Of a stretch of DNA of 22,170 nucleotides, positions 15,604 through 22,170 are shown piece after piece (position 1 is the stretch's first letter; each line of letters opens with the position of its first letter). Source of the stretch: Saccoglossus kowalevskii (taxonomy: Eukaryota > Hemichordata > Enteropneusta > Harrimaniidae); contig NW_003149268.1 in assembly GCF_000003605.2 (NCBI RefSeq), positions 348,380 through 370,549 on the forward strand, read 5' to 3'. Both the position numbers and the translations under genes were made by a program. The notes under the pieces were generated by a model. It searched no databases and had not been told where the DNA came from. It saw only the letters and a list, made by a program, of their open reading frames with translations.

Positions 15604-16969
15604 CTTCTAAAAATTCGCTCTCTCAAAAATATAATGAAATAGACAAAAAAAAGAAACGCCGATCAAAAAATGTATATCGTTTAAAAGTATGTTGAATGAC
15701 ACAGTGATATAAAAGTACGACCCATGGGTATGGCTTCCTCTCATAATAACATAATAACACATGTTTGTGAGGGTAATATCACGATTTGTTGCCTGCCCAA
15801 GGGATGGTGTTCATGACCATAATATTGATGATACCAGTGCAGCGAACGACAATTTGTAAAAGTCTATGAGTTAAAACATCAAAGAAAAGCTTCATACTTC
15901 ACCACCCGGACTTCAAGTCGTAACCGAGATTCAATTTGAGTACTGAGTGCTTCTCATCTTCAACTTCATTTCGGTTGTAAACAGTGCACTGCAGTCTTAT
16001 TTCTAAATTGTGTGCTGCTCAGTGTTTTGTAACAGTACTGTTGATAAATAATTTCATTCTGGTAATTTTGTACCCGGTAATCTGGTATCTGTCTTACTAT
16101 GTGTAGATTGTTCTTTTGGTTTGTATTTTTATTATCATCATGCATTTGATGACTGTTGTTTTCAAATATTTGTTTTGTTGTAAATTATGTTGATTAAATG
16201 TCTTTGCAATTTGGAGCATTTTCCCCAAGTCTTATCCATTTCTGAATAGTGCAAAATATTAATACCAGATATCCAATTAAAGGGCGGTGGTCGTACCCAA
16301 ATGGTCGAATTTTGTGTAAACAAACAAACAAGCAAACACGCGTTATATACGTCGCTGTGGGCCGATATCGAACACGACGCAGCGAGACGACCTCCATCCT
16401 TTACATTGTAAGTATGCCTTTACCGTCCATCTCTATTCCCAAGTATTAATGCTTCGTGGACTACGGTAGTGTGTTTTCACTCTCAGTTTTTATTTTTAAA
16501 CAATATTTTAACATTCGTTTTATACGAGCTTGAATTTAAAAAAAGCTGCCAATGTGATGTATTCCCCGTCTTTATGAACATCTCTCACTGATCTCTACAT
16601 ACAAATCGTAACATTTCCAGCACAAGTCCCCTCCGCTCAACACATTAAAGTCAGCAGAAGTCAACGGGATGAAAGGCTAGTGTATACAGAAAAATAGTTA
16701 GCTCATAACAAAAGACTCAAGTAGAATTACAGTCAGTTCTTCTTTTTTTTTTTTGTAGCTCTATGATACTAGCCCAGGTAAGTAAAATAGGTTTTCTACC
16801 CGATTTCAAAAATAAATGCCGAGTTACTGGCCATACAATTAATCAGTAATAGGCATTTGCAATTTTTTTAATGGAATTTTCCCATTGGTAGCTCACTATT
16901 AAAAATTTCTTTTTAGTACACAATTCTATTGCCGAGATTTTGCTGAGTTCTGCTACGTTCGTCAGTTGT
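15604..16969. other. Intergenic, no gene seen
   Basis: AT-rich sequence upstream of the THAP relic. Overlapping ORFs at 16194-16449 on both strands show no recognised domain. No RNA gene or repeat was recognised. Confidence 0.55.
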
Positions 16970-17009
16970 ATCTCAGACTAGTAATACAATTGTATTACTA
17001 GTCTGAGAT
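16970..17009. repeat. Perfect 40-bp palindrome
   Basis: Every base from 16970 to 17009 pairs with its mirror partner around the centre 16990/16991, with no loop. The arm reads ATCTCAGACTAGTAATACAA plus T at the centre side. It would fold into a cruciform, or a hairpin in RNA. Confidence 0.95.
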
Positions 17010-17063
17010 TGTATTTATTTTGACATGGCTGTTTTAGGGATATTTACAAGGTCCCAACGAAAA

Positions 17064-17101
17064 CTCAGACTACCGGTACTATATAGTTCTAGTAGTCTGA
17101 G
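17064..17101. repeat. Imperfect 38-bp palindrome sharing the CTCAGACTA arm
   Basis: Starts CTCAGACTAC and ends GTAGTCTGAG with ACTATATAGT at the centre; the two 19-base arms differ at three positions. The outer CTCAGACTA is the same as in the perfect palindrome 60 bases upstream. Confidence 0.9.
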
Positions 17102-17234
17102 CTAGAAGCGCTTTACCGTTCTTACAACTAGACATTTATAAACTTGATTTCTTGACTCTGATTAAGTTTTGGACCGGAATTTCTTACAGGCATTGCTTTT
17201 TCATTCCATATTTCCTCAGACATCTATTTTAGTC

Positions 17235-17261
17235 CATGGAGCTAAAAAAAAGAGCTCCATG
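17235..17261. repeat. Hairpin CATGGAGCT / AGCTCCATG
   Basis: A 9-bp perfect stem (17235-17243 and 17253-17261) around a loop of eight A and one G. It is followed by TTAGTCTGAACATGGAAC, which repeats pieces of the neighbouring palindromes. Confidence 0.9.
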
Positions 17262-17289
17262 ATTAGTCTGAACATGGAACATAGCTCTA

Positions 17290-17688
17290 TGGTCTGAACT
17301 TAACTGAACTGAACTGCTGAATACAACCAGGGAGCTGTAATGATACAACACAAACAACAACAACAACAAAGCCTTTTATTTCTATAGCGCTAAATGTGAT
17401 ACTAGTATACAAAAAAGAATTAAAATTATCAAACGTATTTTCCAGTTGTTGTCCATTAATTACAAATTTATGATTTGCCAGATTTGTCGCAGCAAACATA
17501 GAAAACACACAAAGAAGACTACCGATACGGAGTCCTGAAGGCCCCTTCACTTTTCTGTATTTAGTACTCGTGGTCCCGACCAGACTATTCAAATACGGCG
17601 AAATCCATACAAACTTAAAACACGTTACCGTAAAATCAGGTGACCAAATGTATCGGGTCAAAGATCAGCTGCACATGTGATCAATATC
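17290..17688. other. Upstream flank of MRPS11
   Basis: It contains a (CAA)n-like run followed by CTTTTATTTCTATAGCGCTAAA (about 17346-17395), a TATAGCGCT-type motif of the sort found in dispersed animal repeats. A 124-codon minus-strand ORF (17287-17661) crosses it; its Val run comes from the CAA repeat and no domain is visible, so I treat it as chance. The MRPS11 promoter must lie here, but no TATA box was recognised. Confidence 0.5.
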
Positions 17689-17700
17689 CAACATGGCGAC
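17689..17700 (+). promoter_or_regulatory. TISU-like start element
   Basis: CAACATGGCGAC around the MRPS11 start matches the TISU consensus SAASATGGCGGC at 11 of 12 positions. TISU directs both YY1-dependent transcription and scanning-free translation from very short leaders, and is enriched in mitochondrial-function genes. Confidence 0.5.
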
Positions 17701-17708
17701 CTCCGCTG
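17693..17708 (+). CDS. MRPS11: MRPS11 exon 1: 16-base coding start
   Basis: ATG GCG ACC TCC GCT G, encoding MATSA plus one base, followed by donor GTAAGC. The start is supported by A at -3, G at +4 and the exact phase fit to exon 2. Confidence 0.88.
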
Positions 17709-20700
17709 GTAAGCACTGTTTAATCACTTTGAGACAAATACTTTTCTCTGGCTCATGTCTGTTGATCTACAAATCAGTCGTATTGTTATATCAGGTCAGA
17801 AAGGTTGATAGTTTGGCTCTATGAATTTGAATGGATCGACTGCCAATGCAAAACAACACGTACGTCGCCCGTGTGAATCTTTTTAGGGGTTTATATTACC
17901 ATTTTTAAAATGTGGGGGTTAAGAGCACACACAACAAATACGTGGTTTGTGACGAAGAATCAAACCAAAGACCTTACTACTGGTGGGTCTATGATAAAAA
18001 AAAAAAATGAAGAATAATTTGTTCGATGACAAATTGTCAAAGAATTGGAGAACATATCCTATATATATTCATATATATTTGCACCCTGCCGATTCTGTTG
18101 AGTAAACCGCTATTTTTTTTCCCATGCGATGTGATATAAATATAATACATTTTGAGCGCCCTTCGACCCTGCCCATACTCGTCTGGAACCGTTGCCTCAA
18201 TTTTGCTTGTACAGTCAGTAGATGGCCACAGCGTTGATTGGTTTTCTTAGACATGCTTTAAATGTGGCCCATTTAATTATAAGTAACGTGCATGATCTAA
18301 TTCAACATTGGTAACTTCTACAGACACAAACATGAAGATCAAAATACACACATCTAAATCTTATTGTGTTTATTTCTAGTATCCTTAATCAGGAGAGGAT
18401 GTCACATATTATGCAGACAAATACTTGTCAATCAACTGAGAATACCCGTCGTTGCTCTCCAACCTCAGACAACAGCATTTTTATGTATGTCAAGTAGGCA
18501 ATTTCAAGAGGATGTATCTGTAAAAACAGAAGAGGCCTCTCCTGAAACTGAAACAGAACAGGATTTAAGGTGAGAGAAATTAACTTCTTTTTCTTACATC
18601 ATCTCAAAATATGTGATTAAAAAGACAAAATAGGCTTGATGCAAGCTTTTAGAGTACTTGAAAATTAGTGGATATATTATTCTGCATCACAAAATGTACT
18701 TCATATCATCCTCTGAAGAAATCAGATAACAATATATTTGTAACCTTACTGCTTACAAACTAATATGAACAAATACTTGTTTTCTCTAGCGGCTGACAAC
18801 ATTCAGCGTACGCAGGTGCGTGATCATGTTTGTTTGTTACGCATCGCACCATTGGATAGTATTTCAAGTGTCTCCGCCCATCTTACAAAACTGTTTTATG
18901 TATGTTCAGGTATACAGAGTATGAGATTGATTTGACCCCACACTGGTGTCTTCATTCATCATTCTCTGTCTTTCTTATACCAACCTTCCCAATCAATAAT
19001 AACTTTTCCTTTTTGTCTTTTTGCAGTATTAGCCACACATACCAGAGACCGACTGACAATTTAATATTCGGTGGAATTGCGTTTAAGGACCTACCTATTG
19101 TCCATATCAAATCAACTTACAATAACACACACTTCCATGTTACTGACTGCTCTTGTAAGTATCTGTTAATTGCTTATAAAACAAACTTGTCTGGGAATAT
19201 TATTTGTATTATTTGCATAGAAATGTGGCATTGTTGTACTGTGGAAAGACTGTGAACATTAGTTTTACAGTACAAGTCCACTGCCAATGACTGGTGGGAA
19301 TACATGTGACAGTTGCTACTTATACCTTGACAATTCGTGTTCAAACTTCACACACACCATCCATCTTGTGATACCTACCGGTATGCACATGCAGTCGTTT
19401 TGTGAGCTGATTCAAGATGGCCAAATTTTATACATACTTTATGGGACTTTGATGAACATCATTTTGTTTTGTACATTAGTTTCAAAATGACTGACTGGCT
19501 GCCACTTTTTTTTTAATGAAAGCTGTTCCAAAGACATGCCTTAACCAGGCACTTCCAAACTTCACCATTTGTTTCGTTATCCAATTCAGGATATTTGAAG
19601 TCAATTAAATATCTAAAAATGCACCAAAATCAAGCATTTCCACCATATGAAACTTTACACATATGTTATTTCAAGTCTGATTCAAAACTTGTTTCAGTTT
19701 TTTTAAAACTTTTGCTCGATGGGAACTGTGTCATTTGTCAATTATATTATGATTCTTGCTCAATGCATCTTGCATACATGAACTCACAATTCCCCCAACC
19801 TAGAACGCATCTATTTTGATTATTTGTATTTTAGGATGTACATTCATATATATTGTCTGCGAGGTGGACTCATCCTCTATGCTAGTAATGAAATGTGATG
19901 TGTTTTTCCCTATACCAATGGTGGTAGCTGGTACTAAACCACAATGCCAGTCACTTGCACTCTTTGTGTTACATTTCTTTTAAAGAGTTGTCGTGATGTG
20001 TCGTGTAAGATGTGGGTTCCATAGCGATGAATACAACATCCGTAAAATGCATTGTTTTTTTAAAGGAAATGTTAACATGTGTTGCGCAACCACCCTTCAA
20101 TGATGTTTATTTTTATGTTAAGTTTTTATGTTTACTTAACAGATAAAAGTCTGGTGAGGACATCATGTGTAAGTATTGTTCATTTCTGATTTTCAGCTCA
20201 CCTTGTACTCACACTTGCCAGTTTCTATTGTTATTTCACTTCATTGTTGAAATTAAGTTACTGATTCGTCAGAGTGCCGTGTCGCGTGCCGTGTGCCGTG
20301 AAAGAAATTAGTTCATTATTGGCTTTGAGTATCCTGCATCTCGTATGTGCCTGCGAAGAAAGCTTGTACACATGAAAAGCAAGATGGTCAGTTTCAGTGG
20401 TTAACCCACTGTTAAGTCTGTGAAAAAAAAATATGTTTTTTAATAGTTAAACTTTAAACGTTGATTTCTTGCATTAGTTATTTTGAACTATTGAAATATT
20501 ATTACTACTCAAGTTGATTTTAGACTTTGTCTGGTAAATATTGTGAAATCACCAAACCATTAAAAAACACAAAAATAAATTATTATATACTTTTACATAT
20601 GCAGATTGATATAATTTAGCATCATACCTGTATATTGCCAATCGACTTTCAACACTTTACTATTATGTATGTGATAAATATAATATCCATCAATATTTTC

Positions 20701-21023
20701 ACTTGAAAAAAGTTTGGCATAAGCAGACACTTGTGATTACCACTAGAGATTTATATCAATTCAACGATTAAGTGATGATTGCTGATGCTCTTGCGTCATG
20801 AGATTATATATAATTATAAAATCATAACAAATAAACTTTATAATGAAATTTGTCGAAATCCAACAAGTGGACCAATCAGGAATGCCTTTAAAGCAGTGTG
20901 TCCATAATCTACAGAACCATTCTATTCTGACAGTGCTTCATTTTTCAGGGAACTGAAGGTTTTAAGAATGCCAGAAAAGCGACGGGGGTGGCAGCACAAA
21001 CGGCCGGTATTGCTGCAGCTGCT
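17693..21023 (+). CDS. MRPS11: Mitochondrial ribosomal protein uS11m, exons 1-5 (3' end outside window)
   Basis: Small-subunit mitoribosome protein of the uS11 family, which binds 18S/12S-type rRNA at the platform. Exons 17693-17708, 18380-18569, 19027-19154, 20143-20168 and 20949-21023 have GT..AG borders and matching phases, giving 145 residues so far. Residues 1-48 lack acidic residues and hold several Arg (SLIRRGCHILCRQ), as expected for a mitochondrial targeting sequence. An acidic stretch follows (about 49-67). The uS11 core HIKSTYNNTHFHVTD is at 95-109, then TSCGTEGFKNARKATG and a VAAQTAGIAAAA helix. Known homologues (human 194 residues) continue about 50 residues with a GxGxGR region and a basic tail; no matching exon was found before the window end. 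Confidence 0.95.
18380..18569 (+). CDS. MRPS11: MRPS11 exon 2: mitochondrial leader and acidic linker
   Basis: Encodes residues 6-68: the rest of the basic leader (LVNQLRIPVVALQPQTTAFL), the likely processing region around MSSRQFQ, and an acidic linker rich in Glu and Thr. Acceptor TTTCTAG, donor GTGAGA, phase 2. Confidence 0.92.
19027..19154 (+). CDS. MRPS11: MRPS11 exon 3: uS11 core
   Basis: Encodes residues 70-111, including FGGIAFKDLPIVHIKSTYNN and THFHVTD, the first strands of the uS11 fold. Acceptor TTTGCAG, donor GTAAGT, phase 1. Confidence 0.96.
19330..19720 (+). repeat. Diverged copy of dispersed GATGGCC repeat in MRPS11 intron 3
   Basis: Shares TTCAAACTTCACACA, GCTGATTCAAGATGGCC, TATGGGACTTTGATGAACA and GACTGGCTGCCA with the repeat at 21.5-22.17 kb, in the same order and orientation but with gaps. 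Boundaries are approximate. Confidence 0.6.
20143..20168 (+). CDS. MRPS11: MRPS11 exon 4: 26-nt microexon
   Basis: Completes Tyr112 and adds KSLVRTSC (113-120) between TTAACAG and GTAAGT. It restores frame between exons 3 and 5 and supplies the strand that precedes GTEGFKNA, as in homologues (FASCGTEGF). Confidence 0.9.
20274..20301. repeat. Short GTGCCGT-type repeat
   Basis: GTGCCGT occurs three times in about 28 bases (GTGCCGTGTCGCGTGCCGTG and on), a small CpG-containing tandem repeat in MRPS11 intron 4. Confidence 0.7.
20949..21023 (+). CDS. MRPS11: MRPS11 exon 5: rRNA-binding loop and helix
   Basis: Encodes residues 121-145 (GTEGFKNARKATGVAAQTAG then an Ala-rich helix). Acceptor TTTTCAG, donor GTGAGT, phase 0. 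It is the last exon visible in the window. Confidence 0.95.
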
Positions 21024-21527
21024 GTGAGTATAATATTCTCAAATCGTGACACAGCGTCAATTCTTATGTTTGTAGCTATCTCATGGATGTGACACTTCCT
21101 GCTGTCATGGCAACACTGATGTCATGTTTTATAAAAACCTCTGTAGGTTTTTTTTTCTTCAGTCACTTACTATATATTGTTATTCATAAACATTAAGAGG
21201 TGCTTAGTTTTGGGTATGTTTGCATCCAAAACGTCTAAACATGTTTGATTTACTGTAAAATTCTTTATTCTCACTTGAGATTTATTTTCTCTGGAAGAAT
21301 GGTTCAGTGGAAATAAAATCCAGCATATATACTTTTTCTTCTATATTTTACATTCCATTCAGCAAAAATCAGGGAAAATAAACTACATACAAAACCCCCA
21401 AAAAATATTTTCAGCAAAAATTAATTCCAGCTTAAATTAAAGTATTTGCAGTATAATATACTTTTTTACTTCTATGTGATTTGCTGCTTGCCATCAAATT
21501 ACTGACAGAAGGCCAAGGAAATTTTTT

Positions 21528-22170
21528 AGTCCCCGTTCGGACGCAGTCCGAAAACAGGGACTTATGTTTTGACCTTCGTGCGTTTGTGCGTGCGTCTGTG
21601 CGTGCGTCCGACCCTGTATCTTAGAAATGCCTGGACCAATCACAATCAAACTTCACACATACATCACACATGATATTATACAGATGCACGTCAATTTGTT
21701 TCACGATCTGATTTAAGATTGCCGAATGGCGGCCATTTTTGTGCTAAAAATCATCAAAATCAAGCATTTCTCAGCTGTTTATAGATGGATTTTGTTCAAA
21801 CCTTGTATATACGTTGGACATTATAGGACCTTGATGAACAACATGTTGTTTTATGATCTGATTTAAGATGGCCGAATGGCGTCCATTTTTGTGCTGAAAA
21901 ATCCTAAAAATCCAGCATTTCTCGGCTGTTTACAGATGGATTTTGTTCAAACTTTGTATATACATTAGACATTATGGGCCCTTCATGCAAATAATTTTGT
22001 TTTTCAGATAAGATTCAAAATGGCCGGCTGGAGGCCATTTTGTTTTAATGAATGTGGTTCTTGTGCCATATCTCTGACTTGTTTTGACTGATTATGTTCA
22101 AATTTTAAATATTCATTATACATCATGTCATAGATAAACAGATATATAGGTTCGACGATCATATTCAAAA
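21528..22170 (+). repeat. Dispersed noncoding repeat with hairpin start, cut by window end
   Basis: Begins with a hairpin (AGTCCC..TTCGGAC, loop GCA, GTCCGAA..GGGACT; 21528-21562), then a (TGCG)-rich stretch GTGCGTTTGTGCGTGCGT. After that come units starting near 21705, 21855 and about 22005, each with GATT-AAGATGGCCGAATGGCG-CCATTTT. Such elements recur in many marine invertebrate genomes, but I cannot name a family. It lies in MRPS11 intron 5. Confidence 0.7.

Noticed and set aside
17287-17661. 124-codon minus-strand ORF upstream of MRPS11
   Set aside because: Low-complexity Val run from a CAA repeat, no domain and a promoter-proximal position; most likely chance.
1-22170. CRISPR array, operon or other prokaryotic system
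   Set aside because: Split genes, SINE and MITE-like repeats show animal nuclear DNA; the only regular tandem arrays are 41 bp and about 150 bp units without distinct spacers.

Overview
This is an AT-rich stretch of animal (metazoan) nuclear DNA. The evidence is split genes with GT..AG introns of a few hundred bases to over 2 kb, two conserved animal genes, a tRNA-derived SINE, MITE-like inverted repeats and a dispersed noncoding repeat. The two genes and the repeat types fit a marine invertebrate, possibly a deuterostome such as a hemichordate, but the species cannot be fixed by reading alone.

Region 1 (461-11700, minus strand) is a complete 12-exon gene for the ER thiol oxidoreductase PDIA3/ERp57. 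All exon phases agree and the reconstructed precursor is 485 residues: signal peptide, a-b-b'-a' thioredoxin folds, two CGHC active sites and a C-terminal KEEL retrieval signal. Its promoter lies just upstream (about 11717-11945). The introns carry a SINE (intron 1), a 41-bp tandem repeat and a MITE-like element (intron 7), a second CAGGG-ended MITE-like element (intron 9) and an unexplained 95-codon ORF (intron 5).

Region 2 (about 11.9-17.6 kb) lies between the two conserved genes and holds relics and unexplained structure. On the plus strand there is a weak Glu/Lys/Arg-rich ORF near 12.4 kb. Near 14.27-14.80 kb is a compact promoter (octamer, dyad-embedded CRE, TATA box) followed by a 50-codon ORF and a poly(A) signal. 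On the minus strand at 15.2-15.58 kb is a broken THAP-domain gene with a palindromic insertion inside the zinc-finger coding region. A cluster of palindromes, one a perfect 40-mer, follows at 16.97-17.26 kb.

Region 3 (17693 to beyond the window end, plus strand) holds the first five exons of MRPS11 (mitochondrial uS11m): a basic leader peptide, the uS11 core motif and a 26-nt microexon. The last part, about 50 residues in known homologues, lies past the right edge. Introns 3 and 5 contain copies of a dispersed repeat; the copy at 21.5-22.17 kb has a hairpin start and internal units of about 150 bp.

PDIA3 and MRPS11 act in different compartments (ER folding of glycoproteins; mitochondrial translation). 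Nothing suggests a shared pathway.
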